From Bacteroidales bacterium 6E (GTDB taxonomy: Bacteria > Bacteroidota > Bacteroidia > Bacteroidales > Prolixibacteraceae), in assembly GCA_001270045.2 (NCBI GenBank), contig DF970666.1, forward strand, positions 384,484 to 448,483: a DNA stretch of 64,000 nt, written 5' to 3'. The position numbers and the translations under genes were made by a program. This document shows, in pieces, positions 1 through 8,150 of this stretch (the first letter of the stretch is position 1; every line of letters starts with the position of its first letter). A model generated the notes under the pieces. The model was not told where the DNA came from. It made no database searches and saw only the letters and a program-made list of their open reading frames with translations.

Positions 1-19
1 TTTTTAGCACTGACGCTGT

Positions 20-102
20 CGTCATCCTGAGCGCAGCGAAGGACCCCGCAGTGAAGGACCCCGCAGCGAAGGACCCCGTAGTGAAGGACCTCGAAGGACC
101 TC
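20..102. repeat. 15-bp tandem repeat array, left copy
   Basis: The array opens with gtcatcctgagc and runs into four 15-bp units, gcagYgaaggacccc or a close variant, at 33-47, 48-62, 63-77 and 78-92, then a 10-bp remnant at 93-102. The same head and the same 15-bp period recur at 4618-4687 in the same orientation. The last bases of the array form the stop codon of the minus-strand M14 gene that follows. A repeat of this general look (gtcatcctgag followed by gcgaaggacc) is familiar from intergenic DNA of many environmental bacteria; its mechanism is unknown to me. Confidence 0.85.
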
Positions 103-1849
103 AAAGCTTTACCTCAGCCGCACGTTTTCCGCTCTTCTGGGAAACGTACTCCAGTTTGAGGGTGCCTTTGCCTTCCACCAGGAATTCGAATTCTTCCTTG
201 CCGAAACCGGGGACGGTGAGGAACTGCAGCTCGGGCTTGTGTTCCTTGTAGGTGACTTTGTCGTGGAGCAGGTTGGTGATGCGGCCTCCGGCAATGATCT
301 TCACGCCGCTGGCCTTCAATTGGTCCTGCGGGTGGAGTTTGCTGGCTGCAGATTGGGCCAGCATGGAGGGCATGGCCTTCTGGTTGCTCAGACGTACCCG
401 AACCCTGTGGAGGTTGCGGCCGAGCTCTTTCACGTCGAATACCTCGAGCTTGATGTCGGGGGTGTTCTCGGCGGCCAGCAGGATCACCGACGCGTTGCGG
501 TGCACCAGCTCGGTGAGCATGAAAGGCTGCGGCAGGCGGGAGGTCATCTTGGTCCAGCCCCCGATCTCGATCTCGCCATACTGCGGATGGGTATATTTTG
601 CCCAGGGACGGTACATTTCGCCCAGTCCGAGGTGGTCGTTGAACTTCATGCGCTCGCGGCTGGAGGCGTCGCGGTCGTCGACAGGCTTGGTGATGTCCTT
701 GCGGTAGGTCTCCTGCGATCCCATGAACAATTCGCCCACGAACGAGTAGGCCCCCACGATGTTATAGGCGAACTCGCCTGCGTCGCCATAGGTGGGGTAG
801 AGCTGCCACGACGGCATATAGCGGTAACCCGGAGTCATCTTCTCGGCATTCTGGCCCAGGTAGTCGTATAGCTGCACATCACGCGGAGGGAGGTTCTCGT
901 CCTTGCTGGCCGGTCCGCGGAGCCACATTCCGCCCGAGTTGTGGAACGAAAAGTACATGATGATGTTGGGTTTCTTCATCATCCATTCGGCAATGGCCTT
1001 GAGTCCGACACCCTGGAATGGATAGAAACCGGCGCCCCGCTCGACATAGCGCGGGTACCAGCGATAGCCCCAGTTGCGGTTGGGATCGATATAGCCTTCG
1101 ACATCCTCGTTCACGCGGCCGTCGCCGTCATTGTCGAGCCCCTCGTTGCCCAGGAGGGTCCATTCGCCCTGTTCGCCCGGTTTCACGCGCACCATCAGCC
1201 GGTCGTCTTCGGGATCGGTCTTGTACTGCCCGAATGGGTCGCGGATACGCATCTGGGTGATGTGTCCGTCGCCGTCGAGGTCGTCGTACAGGTCCTCGTC
1301 GGTGAGCCCGTCACGGTCGTCGTCCATGGGCACCCGGATGGTGCGGTTGGTGCTGGGCGTGTTGGCATCGGAGAAAAAGCGGGCCCGCCCGTCGACATTG
1401 ATTACCGGCACGATGTAGTGCACGTTGCGGTCGACAGTCTTGGTGATGCGGTCGTTCTCGCCGTATTTGGTCAGCAGCATGTTGGCATAATAGAGGCACA
1501 CCTCGCCCGCCTGGATCTCGTTTCCGTGGATGTTGCCGTCGATCCACACGCCGGGTTTCGACAGCTCGTCGCCGGTCTTCGGGTTGTGGATGGTCAGCAC
1601 CATGATGTCGCGCCCTTCCTCGCTCTTGCCGATCGACTCGATCGACGTGAGGGCGGGATAGGCCTTGTGGAGCGCTTCGAGGGCCTGGTTCACCTCGGGA
1701 TAGTCGTAGTAAAAGTCGAACCGAAGCGGGACGGTTACCTTGCTTTCGGCCTTGGTCTGCGCCACTGCGGGCAGGCAGAGTGATAGCAGGAGGGCCGGCA
1801 GGAGGTGCCGGAGTATGCGGATAGATTTGGTGTATGTTGTTTTTCTCAT
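101..1849 (-). CDS. Secreted M14-family zinc carboxypeptidase
   Basis: Predicted exported metallopeptidase of the carboxypeptidase A superfamily (582 aa). Residues 1-31 form a signal peptide ending near AVAQ. The zinc motif HGNE gives His108 and Glu111, and FSFHNSGG supplies the third ligand, His303. DPNRNW at 255-260 matches the substrate-binding Asn-Arg motif, and Glu373 in FVGELF is the likely catalytic base. Between the zinc motif and DPNRNW lies an acidic insert with DxDxDG-like loops (about residues 176-200 and 236-250) that may bind calcium. The start follows from the signal peptide. It lies 77 bp downstream of a related but catalytically empty paralogue on the same strand, so the two are probably co-transcribed. 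The TGA stop (101-103) is formed at the edge of a repeat array. Substrate unknown. Confidence 0.88.
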   Translation of the reverse strand: MRKTTYTKSIRILRHLLPALLLSLCLPAVAQTKAESKVTVPLRFDFYYDYPEVNQALEALHKAYPALTSIESIGKSEEGRDIMVLTIHNPKTGDELSKPGVWIDGNIHGNEIQAGEVCLYYANMLLTKYGENDRITKTVDRNVHYIVPVINVDGRARFFSDANTPSTNRTIRVPMDDDRDGLTDEDLYDDLDGDGHITQMRIRDPFGQYKTDPEDDRLMVRVKPGEQGEWTLLGNEGLDNDGDGRVNEDVEGYIDPNRNWGYRWYPRYVERGAGFYPFQGVGLKAIAEWMMKKPNIIMYFSFHNSGGMWLRGPASKDENLPPRDVQLYDYLGQNAEKMTPGYRYMPSWQLYPTYGDAGEFAYNIVGAYSFVGELFMGSQETYRKDITKPVDDRDASSRERMKFNDHLGLGEMYRPWAKYTHPQYGEIEIGGWTKMTSRLPQPFMLTELVHRNASVILLAAENTPDIKLEVFDVKELGRNLHRVRVRLSNQKAMPSMLAQSAASKLHPQDQLKASGVKIIAGGRITNLLHDKVTYKEHKPELQFLTVPGFGKEEFEFLVEGKGTLKLEYVSQKSGKRAAEVKL

Positions 1850-1926
1850 GGTCGGATGAAATCAAATTCGTTACAGATTTTCAGATTCGCTGTTTCTCAG
1901 GAGTCGGTGTTTATCCGTTGGGCGGG

Positions 1927-3750
1927 TCAGTTGCCCGACAGCGGGATGGTGACCGACTGCTTCCGTACGACGGGACTCTCGAGTTCGATGGTCACGGGGG
2001 AGTTGCGGTCGTTCTTCACCAGCCAGGTGAGCTTTTTCGACTGGTTTCCACCGATGGGGGTAACAGGCGTGCGTGCCAGTCCCTCGAGAATGGTCATGTC
2101 GCTGCCCTTCAGCACGGCCATCACCGGCGCGGGTTGCTGGTTGCGTACGCCCATTTCGGTGGGCCACGGGGTGCGCGACTGGTTGGTGACGAACCATTCG
2201 ATGCGGTAGACACCGGCGCCCAGGGAGGTGACTTTCAGCTCACCCGGGGTGATGTCGGGGACCATGGACGCCATCGAGGCAATCCAGGGAATCTGCGATT
2301 TCAGGATCGATTCGGCCTTCTCTGCGGAAGGTGTATTGGCGGCATAGGGAATAAAGCCACCGATTTCGACATCACCCAGCTGGGGATGGCGGAACGCTTT
2401 CCAGTCGGCAAACCCCTTGACCTGCCGGGTATCGAGATAGTCGAGCAGCTGCTTGTCGGCCGAAGGTTTCTTTTCGGCATCGGCACCACGTGCACCGTTG
2501 CCCGGGGCTTTCGCGGTGGTGTCTTTGGCCGCTTCGGGTTCCCAGAGGCTCAGGGCGACCGAAGGCACGCCCAGGTGGAAATAGCTCCAGAGCTCAAAAG
2601 AGCCGTTGCGGGGCTTTTCGGGGGCCATGAGGGACGATATTCCGGCCGTTTCCAGCGCCTTCTTGTATGATTTTGACCATTCGGTGTAGAGGGTGATGTC
2701 GCCCTTCTTGAAAGACTTCTCGGGGCCCAGTCCGAGCTGGCTGATGATCATGTTCTCGTCGACCATCATATCGGGGTATCGCGCCGAGAGTGCGCTGACC
2801 AGGGCTTCCATGGTATAGGTTTCGGTGGGGGAGAGCCCGGTCGACCGTGCCAGCCTTTCGGGGATGCGGATGCGTGAGGGGTCGAAGTCAGTTTTCCCCT
2901 CCTGAGGCAGGTCGGCCAGCAGGTTTGACTCGCCCAGGGTGACCGTCATGACGATCTCAGGGTGGTCGTAGATGAATTTCATGACGCCGAATGTTTCGGG
3001 CGTTGATCCCGGCCAGAGTCCCGCTTCCTTGTCCTTCATGGAGAACTCGTGCGGGAAGTTGATGCCCGGGTTGACGCCACCGGGACCGTCCTCGTTGTAT
3101 TGTCCGTCGCCGTCGTTGTCGGTGCCCTCGGTATAGAGCTTGTAGATGCCCTTTTCGCCCTTGGAGGCGTCGGCTTTCACCAGCAAGCGCGGATCCTCGT
3201 CAGACACTCGCCATTCGCCGTCGGGGGCCTTTACGCGCATCTGCGTGATGAAGCCATCACCGTTGAGGTCTTCGTTTCCGTCCTCGTCCAACTGCTCATC
3301 CATGTCGTTGTTGACAGGAAGCCCGTTTGCGGAGCTGAGCCGTTTCACGGAGGCGTGGAAGTTTTGGGCCGCATCGGGGTTCCCCATCGGGAGGATAAAC
3401 CAGCGGGCCTTGCTTGTTCCGGTGTCTCCATCAAGGATCGATTCGGCCAGGGCGATGGCTCCGGCTGTGGCCAGCGGTGTGATTCCGTCGAAGTTGGCCG
3501 CCACAAAGATGGCCGGTCCGGCAGGTTCGCCGTTGCCGATCTCGATTACCCGGAGGGCAGATCCGCCGGGCGAGGTGGCGATGGCATGCAATTTCACTTT
3601 TTGGGAATGCTTTGAGGCCAGGGCGCGGGTCCAGGCATCCACCTCCGCCGGTGTACGGTACGGGCCGGCCGCCATGACTGGCAGTCCGGAGAGCAGTTGG
3701 GTCAGTATAAACACGACAACTGCCGATTTCATCAGTCGTGCAGGATTCAT
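1927..3750 (-). CDS. Secreted M14-like pseudopeptidase
   Basis: Exported protein of 607 aa that follows the same plan as the neighbouring M14 peptidase, including the acidic DLNGDGFITQM segment (161-171) seen as LDGDGHITQM in the neighbour. The active site is gone. Where the neighbour has HGNE, this protein reads NFDGIT (86-91); where it has DPNRNW, this has NPGINF; and the third zinc histidine segment is replaced by TLGESN. It is therefore probably a non-catalytic binding or scaffold partner, which is inference. An upstream in-frame ATG at 3829-3831 would add about 27 residues before a convincing signal peptide, so I chose the ATG at 3748-3750 (the adjacent ATG at 3751-3753 is equally possible). 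The frame is open throughout, so this is divergence and not a broken gene. Confidence 0.75.
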   Translation of the reverse strand: MNPARLMKSAVVVFILTQLLSGLPVMAAGPYRTPAEVDAWTRALASKHSQKVKLHAIATSPGGSALRVIEIGNGEPAGPAIFVAANFDGITPLATAGAIALAESILDGDTGTSKARWFILPMGNPDAAQNFHASVKRLSSANGLPVNNDMDEQLDEDGNEDLNGDGFITQMRVKAPDGEWRVSDEDPRLLVKADASKGEKGIYKLYTEGTDNDGDGQYNEDGPGGVNPGINFPHEFSMKDKEAGLWPGSTPETFGVMKFIYDHPEIVMTVTLGESNLLADLPQEGKTDFDPSRIRIPERLARSTGLSPTETYTMEALVSALSARYPDMMVDENMIISQLGLGPEKSFKKGDITLYTEWSKSYKKALETAGISSLMAPEKPRNGSFELWSYFHLGVPSVALSLWEPEAAKDTTAKAPGNGARGADAEKKPSADKQLLDYLDTRQVKGFADWKAFRHPQLGDVEIGGFIPYAANTPSAEKAESILKSQIPWIASMASMVPDITPGELKVTSLGAGVYRIEWFVTNQSRTPWPTEMGVRNQQPAPVMAVLKGSDMTILEGLARTPVTPIGGNQSKKLTWLVKNDRNSPVTIELESPVVRKQSVTIPLSGN

Positions 3751-3866
3751 CATGAACGTTTGGTAATATTTTGTTAAAAAAGTGAATGTAATATTAGCAA
3801 AAAATCGAAAATATTGGTTAGGTTCAAACATTTATCCCGAACTTCACTGTATTAAATTTATGAATC

Positions 3867-4274
3867 ATGTACCAGCGTGACTATATATTGCGGATGATTG
3901 AGATGATGGCGCAGTTCATTGCCGCCATCCTGGCGATATTGCGGAAGGGCAGCATCCCCCAGGCGCGGCAGATGCTGGAGACGGCCTATTACGATTTTCT
4001 GAAGCAGGATGCGGCCTTTTTCCATGGCATCCCCGAGGACCGGCTCACCGACGAGCTGATCGGGCAGCACCACTTCACGCACGGGCACCTCGAGCTCCTC
4101 TCTGAGCTCTTCTACGCCGAAGGCGAGGTGGAGCAATCGGCCGGCAACCACGACCTCAGCCTCACCTGCTACCGGAAGGCCCTGAAGTTGCTGCAGTTCA
4201 TTGTTGAAAACAGTGATACGTTTTCACCAATAAGGGAGGAGCGGATTTTGCTGCTTCGCAGCAAAATCCAATAG
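3867..4274 (+). CDS. DUF6483-like small cytoplasmic protein
   Basis: A 135-aa helical protein without signal peptide or membrane segment. The N-terminus (MYQRDYILRMIEMMAQFIAA) resembles what I recall of the DUF6483 family, whose role is unknown. The rest reads as TPR-like helices: residues about 32-55 and about 88-120, the second including LTCYRKALKLLQFI, look like helix-turn-helix repeats. It is divergent from the pseudopeptidase gene, with 116 bp between the starts, and followed by a repeat-filled region. Family assignment is from memory of the N-terminal motif and is moderate; that it is a real gene is well supported. Confidence 0.65.
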   Translation: MYQRDYILRMIEMMAQFIAAILAILRKGSIPQARQMLETAYYDFLKQDAAFFHGIPEDRLTDELIGQHHFTHGHLELLSELFYAEGEVEQSAGNHDLSLTCYRKALKLLQFIVENSDTFSPIREERILLLRSKIQ

Positions 4275-4555
4275 ATATTATGATGTAGAGACGCCCAATT
4301 TGGGCGTCTACAATGCAGGATTAATACGATTGTAACACAAACATGATCGTCAGGCAAGTTTCCAATCCCGGACGCGCCAGCGAGCGGGAGGAAGGATTGT
4401 AGCCAACGCGAAGCGTTGGATCGTGATGCAAGCGGAATGATCAGAACCCTGTAGGGGTGACACATATGCATCCGAATAGGTATGTGTTAACATGGCAAAC
4501 CCCTACGGGGTTACAATCGTTTCACTCAGGATGACAGCGGCGGCTTATAAAAAAT

Positions 4556-4596
4556 GAACAATGTCACTGGCGGCGCAGCCGCCAGTGACATTGTTC
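4556..4596. repeat. Perfect 41-bp hairpin, 19-bp arms, GCA loop
   Basis: Arms 4556-4574 and 4578-4596 are exact reverse complements around the loop gca. The core ggcggcgcagccgcc is shared with the hairpin at 18297-18323. There is no T-run on either side, so it is not a standard intrinsic terminator. Confidence 0.9.
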
Positions 4597-4617
4597 CCCT
4601 CTTAAAGCGCAACGCTT

Positions 4618-4687
4618 GTCATCCTGAACGAAGTGAAGGACCTCGAAGTGAAGGACCTCAAGGAGAACGACCTCAACGCGAAGGACC
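4618..4687. repeat. 15-bp tandem repeat array, right copy
   Basis: Head gtcatcctga followed by units gaagtgaaggacctc at 4630-4644 and 4645-4659, a diverged unit at 4660-4674 and a partial one after it. It is in the same orientation as the array at 20-102 and ends about five bases from the stop codon of the SRAP gene. Confidence 0.85.
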
Positions 4688-4692
4688 AATCA

Positions 4693-5445
4693 TCATCCGA
4701 ACAGGCCCAATGCCGGGTACACCACGTGATCGGTGATTTCGGGGTAGTTGCGGTCGTTGCGGCTGTTGTTGGCGTTCATGGAGATGGTGTGGGCACGGAG
4801 GTGGTCGTTGTGGAGGGGCCTGATCAGGTTGGCGACGTCGGCGGGCTGGAGGCTTGGCGACACCCACAGCTTCTCGTGCTCTTTCTGCAGGATCAGGGGC
4901 ATCCGCTTCTTGGTGTTGTGGATGGTCTCCATCAGGGGGTTGGCGGGGGTGGTGATGACACTGAACGAATGCACCACCTCGCCCGTCTGGCGGTCGGTCC
5001 ACAGGTCGTATACACACCCGAACGAGAGCAGGTCACCGGTTGCCGATGTGATGTAATAGGGATATTTCCGGTTGTTGAAGGTACGCCACTCGAAGAAGCC
5101 GTCGACGCCCAGGATGCACCTGCGGGTGAGGATGTTGCCCCGGAACGAGGGCTTCTCGAAGATGGTCTCACCCACGGCATTGAGCGTCTTGGTGCTGATT
5201 TCGGCGGCATCGTGACTGTTTCTCACCCAGTTGGGGATGAGTCCCCAGCGGGCGAAAAGGATGCCCGAGCGGCTCACGATGGGCAGGGTGGGATGCTCGA
5301 ACCCGCTCACGAAATGCCACGGCTGGAGGTCGCGTGATTCATTCATGCGCGATGCGCTCTCGAAAAGGGCCGGGGGAAGAGATTCCTTGTACCGCTCGGC
5401 ATACTTCTCGAGCCGTTTGGTGAGAAATGCGATGTTGTAACACAT
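4693..5445 (-). CDS. SOS response-associated peptidase (SRAP/YedK/HMCES family)
   Basis: A 250-aa SRAP-domain protein. Members of this family cross-link covalently through Cys2 to abasic sites in single-stranded DNA and so shield them during replication. All expected residues are visible: Cys2 straight after the initiator Met, Asn89 in the segment ending ETIFEKPSF, Glu119 in GFFEW, and His176 in TIHNTKKRMPLIL. The ARWGLIPNW segment (65-73) is also typical. The start is fixed by Cys2. The upstream gene on the same strand ends one base before it, so the two are probably in one transcript. The stop lies about five bases from the 15-bp repeat array. Confidence 0.93.
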   Translation of the reverse strand: MCYNIAFLTKRLEKYAERYKESLPPALFESASRMNESRDLQPWHFVSGFEHPTLPIVSRSGILFARWGLIPNWVRNSHDAAEISTKTLNAVGETIFEKPSFRGNILTRRCILGVDGFFEWRTFNNRKYPYYITSATGDLLSFGCVYDLWTDRQTGEVVHSFSVITTPANPLMETIHNTKKRMPLILQKEHEKLWVSPSLQPADVANLIRPLHNDHLRAHTISMNANNSRNDRNYPEITDHVVYPALGLFG

Positions 5446-5446
5446 G

Positions 5447-6166
5447 TCAGTATTCTTTCTTCGGTTCTTTCCGGTCCCATTGCCGGTACATCTCTTCCAT
5501 TTCGCGCTGGTGCCGTTCCATCAGCTCATCCCACTCCTTGCGGTGTTCGGGATCGAAAAAGCGGTCGAAATCGGCCGGGTCACGCCGTTTCAGGAAGTCG
5601 GAGAACGGGTCGCGCTCCCCAAAGGATTCTTCAAATTGTCGGATGAACTCATCGAAACTTCTCTGGTCGGGCATGATGAATCCGGGAGGCAGCATAAAGC
5701 TGGAGTCGGGACCGATGAACCAGGTGGAGTCCATCTGGAACGAGAAGTTCCGCGTAAAGGTGGTGTCCATCTTAAATGTGAAATTCCGCATCATGGAGGT
5801 GTCGGGGAACCCGAACAGGAAGGGCGACACCGAATCGCTTCCAAAGAAATGCTGGGGAAACCAGTCAAACCCGGGCATATCCGAAGATAGGCTGTCGTTA
5901 CCGAATAGTCTCTCGAATAGTTGCTCCAAGGGTGACGACTCGGAAAACATGTCTTCGAATCCCTCGAAGTTGAACGAATCGAAGGAGGGATCGGAATAAA
6001 AGCGATAGGTCCGGGTAGAATCATACCGGATCAGGTTACCTTCATCGTCATACTCTTTGTTGATAATGACCTCTTCCTCAGGTTGTTGGGAAGGTTCGTT
6101 TTTTGTCTGGGCGATGGCGGCTGTTGCGGCAAACAGGAGTGCCATCAGAAGTGATAACTTGTTCAT
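5447..6166 (-). CDS. Small secreted acidic protein of unknown function
   Basis: I do not recognise this 239-aa protein. From the ATG at 6164-6166 it has a clear signal peptide (MNKLSLLMALLFAATAAIAQ); an upstream in-frame ATG would put 24 unrelated residues before it. The mature part is rich in Asp, Glu, Phe and Ser, with a repeated pattern of short F-D/E-x-F segments, and ends in a charged helix with several RxxE motifs and KEPKKEY. A YDDEGNLIRYDSTRTYRF stretch just after the signal resembles secreted Bacteroidota proteins of unknown role. It is one base upstream of the SRAP gene, and the pair looks co-transcribed. Confidence 0.7.
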   Translation of the reverse strand: MNKLSLLMALLFAATAAIAQTKNEPSQQPEEEVIINKEYDDEGNLIRYDSTRTYRFYSDPSFDSFNFEGFEDMFSESSPLEQLFERLFGNDSLSSDMPGFDWFPQHFFGSDSVSPFLFGFPDTSMMRNFTFKMDTTFTRNFSFQMDSTWFIGPDSSFMLPPGFIMPDQRSFDEFIRQFEESFGERDPFSDFLKRRDPADFDRFFDPEHRKEWDELMERHQREMEEMYRQWDRKEPKKEY

Positions 6167-6332
6167 GGCTTTCGTTTTACACAAAATTAAGCTGCTTAAC
6201 CGTAAAATTATGGTAAAAAATCCAAAAAAGTGTAACATCAGGCATTGATCTTTACAATTTTCGACCGGATAAAAACAATATTCAGTGCCGATTGTCTATA
6301 TGGGATGAAGTTCTTCGTATTTTTAAGTCAAA

Positions 6333-6365
6333 TTTGTCTTTTATAAGGCAAGAGCATTAATTTTG
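6333..6365 (+). promoter_or_regulatory. Bacteroidota-type promoter of fabI
   Basis: TTTG at 6333-6336 and TAATTTTG at 6358-6365, separated by 21 bp, match the TTTG / TAnnTTTG consensus exactly. Transcription would begin near 6372, about 23 nt before the fabI ATG. Confidence 0.8.
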
Positions 6366-6394
6366 CACATCAATTCAAAACAATATTATTGACT

Positions 6395-7267
6395 ATGTCA
6401 CATCAACTGTTAAAAGGTAAAAGGGGGATCATCTTCGGCGCCCTGAATACCGAATCCATTGCATGGAAAGTTGCCGAAAGGGCACACGAAGAGGGAGCCA
6501 CCTTCACCCTGACCAACACTGCCGTAGCGCTCCGCATGGGTGATACCGCAAAACTGGCCGAGAAATTCAACACCATCGCCATCGAGGCTGATGCCACCAA
6601 CGTACAGGATCTGGAGAACCTGGTGGTGAAGTCGATGGATCACCTGGGCGGGAAGATCGACTTCGTCCTGCACTCGATCGGCATGTCGCCGAACGTGCGG
6701 AAGGGTCGCCATTACAGTGACCTCGACTATAACATGCTGGAAAAGACGCTCGACATTTCGGCGGTGTCGTTCCACAAGGTATTGCAGGTGGCCCGCAAAC
6801 TCGACGCCATCAACGAGTGGGGTTCGGTGGTCGCCCTGAGCTACGTGGCCGCGCAACGTACTTTTTACGGTTACAACGATATGGCCGACGCCAAGGCGCT
6901 GCTCGAGTCGATTGCCCGCAGTTTCGGGTATATCTACGGACGGGAACGCCGCGTCAGGATCAACACGATTTCACAGTCGCCGACCATCACCACCGCGGGC
7001 AGCGGCGTGAAGGGCTTCGACAGGCTGCTCGACTTTGCCGACCGGATGTCGCCACTGGGCAACGCCTCCGGTGACGAGTGCGCCGACTACTGCATCACGC
7101 TGTTCTCGGACCTCACCAAAAAGGTGACCATGCAGAACCTCTTCCACGATGGCGGGTTCTCGAGCATGGGCATGAGCCTGAAGGCGCTGACACAGTACGA
7201 GAAAGGTCTGGGATGCGATTGCGAGTGTGGGGATGCGCATGATCCAGAGGATCATCGCTACGATTAG
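6395..7267 (+). CDS. fabI: Enoyl-[acyl-carrier-protein] reductase (NADH)
   Basis: Catalyses the last reduction of each fatty-acid elongation cycle (trans-2-enoyl-ACP to acyl-ACP) in the cytoplasm. The 290-aa product has the divergent FabI nucleotide fold: GALNTESIAWKVAE (15-28) for NADH, Tyr150 in ALSY, and the catalytic pair Tyr160 and Lys167 in YNDMADAKA. The C-terminus carries a short Cys/Asp/His-rich tail (CDCECGDAHDPEDHRYD) beyond the usual FabI end, with no obvious function. I chose the ATG at 6395 over an in-frame TTG six bases upstream. It has a near-ideal own promoter and is followed by three hairpins that separate it from the convergent bat operon. Confidence 0.95.
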   Translation: MSHQLLKGKRGIIFGALNTESIAWKVAERAHEEGATFTLTNTAVALRMGDTAKLAEKFNTIAIEADATNVQDLENLVVKSMDHLGGKIDFVLHSIGMSPNVRKGRHYSDLDYNMLEKTLDISAVSFHKVLQVARKLDAINEWGSVVALSYVAAQRTFYGYNDMADAKALLESIARSFGYIYGRERRVRINTISQSPTITTAGSGVKGFDRLLDFADRMSPLGNASGDECADYCITLFSDLTKKVTMQNLFHDGGFSSMGMSLKALTQYEKGLGCDCECGDAHDPEDHRYD

Positions 7268-7270
7268 GCA

Positions 7271-7393
7271 TATTCAGTGAATGCAAGGCATTCACTGAAT
7301 AGCCTTTAATGGAAAGAGGGAGGATTGCCAACGGCAATCCTCCCTCTTTCGTTAAGCGGCATCAGAGCGCGCTTGCAAGCGCGCTCTGATGCC
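7271..7393. repeat. Three consecutive perfect palindromes between fabI and batE
   Basis: Three hairpins of unrelated sequence follow each other: 7271-7301 (14-bp arms, loop aag), 7312-7350 (18-bp arms, loop aac, core ttgccaacggcaa) and 7358-7393 (36-bp even palindrome with core cttgcaag). They fill the gap between convergent genes and may together end both transcripts, although none has a long T-run. Confidence 0.88.
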
Positions 7394-7398
7394 TGCGT

Positions 7399-8145
7399 TT
7401 AGATGCGCACCAGGGTGCTGTCGGGGAGCCAGCCCTTGTTACCGTCGGGGATGCGGATCTCTTTCCAGGTGGAAAGGGAGTCGGTGATCTCGACCTTGAG
7501 CCCTTCGTGGATCAGGAAGAGGTCGGTGCCGGTGGAGGCGGGGGAGCTCTTCACGGTGACGCGCGGGGCGAAGACGATGGCCTGTGTCCGCTGGTTCAAG
7601 ACTTTCTTCTGCTGTGAGGCAAACGAGAAGGTGAGGATCGCCCCGGCAAAGGTGGCCACCGAGAACCAGAAGGTGATGCGCTTGACCATGCTGAATTGCG
7701 AAAAGAAGAAGATGGCCAGCAGCACCAGCGCCACAAAGAAAAGCACGATGCTGACGGTGGCCCAGCGATCGGCCGAGGCCTGGTTGACGATCCCGTTCCA
7801 CCAGCGGACGAAAAAGGCCTGTGGCAGGGGCTCGATGTTGTCGACAATGTTCTGCCGGGCGATCCGGATGTTGAAGTCGATGTCCTCGTTGCCGGGTGCC
7901 AGCAGTTTGGCCCGTTCGTAGTTGAGCAGCGCCTTCGGCATGTCGCCGGTCTTGAAATAAGCGTTCCCCAGATTGTAATAAACCTGTGCCGATTCCTTCC
8001 CGGAGGCCAACACCTGCTCGTAGAGCTGGATGGCCTGCTCGAATTCCTGGTTCATGTAATGTTGTCCGGCCTGTGCGATGACCTCCTCGTTGGCATGACC
8101 CGCAAGGGCCAGCAGGAGCAGCAGCAGTGTGAAATATCTTTTCAT
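7399..8145 (-). CDS. batE: BatE, TPR and SH3-like aerotolerance protein
   Basis: Last gene of the bat operon. The 248-aa protein has a signal peptide (1-18), two TPR-like repeats (about 22-85, with YYNLGNAYFKTGDMPKALLNYERAK), two membrane segments (about 131-152 and 158-178, with FFVALVLLAIFFFSQF in the first) and a C-terminal bacterial SH3-like domain (about 188-248) ending in GWLPDSTLVRI. In the Bacteroides aerotolerance locus BatE is thought to act in the envelope with BatA-D; the exact activity is unknown. It starts five bases after batD ends. Confidence 0.88.
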   Translation of the reverse strand: MKRYFTLLLLLLALAGHANEEVIAQAGQHYMNQEFEQAIQLYEQVLASGKESAQVYYNLGNAYFKTGDMPKALLNYERAKLLAPGNEDIDFNIRIARQNIVDNIEPLPQAFFVRWWNGIVNQASADRWATVSIVLFFVALVLLAIFFFSQFSMVKRITFWFSVATFAGAILTFSFASQQKKVLNQRTQAIVFAPRVTVKSSPASTGTDLFLIHEGLKVEITDSLSTWKEIRIPDGNKGWLPDSTLVRI

Positions 8146-8150
8146 GTGGG

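Larger units (their letters stand above)
4275..4692. repeat. Non-coding cluster of palindromes and repeats
   Basis: No convincing gene here. In order: a 21-bp palindrome at 4289-4309 (10-bp arms, agacgcccaa); a hairpin at 4403-4419 (ccaacgc, loop gaa); a pair of related blocks around accctgtaggggtgaca (4444-4460) and aacccctacggggtt (4498-4512) enclosing an imperfect inverted repeat; a copy of tcaggatgac at 4526-4535, inverted relative to gtcatcctga at 4618-4627; a 41-bp perfect palindrome at 4556-4596; and the 15-bp array at 4618-4687. This looks like a landing site for several intergenic repeat families. Confidence 0.75.

Noticed and set aside
239-871. Open frames antisense to the M14 and bat genes (also 941-1783, 11120-11926, 12924-13739, 15623 region)
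   Set aside because: Compositional shadows rich in Val, Gly, His and Arg, with no start signals or family features.
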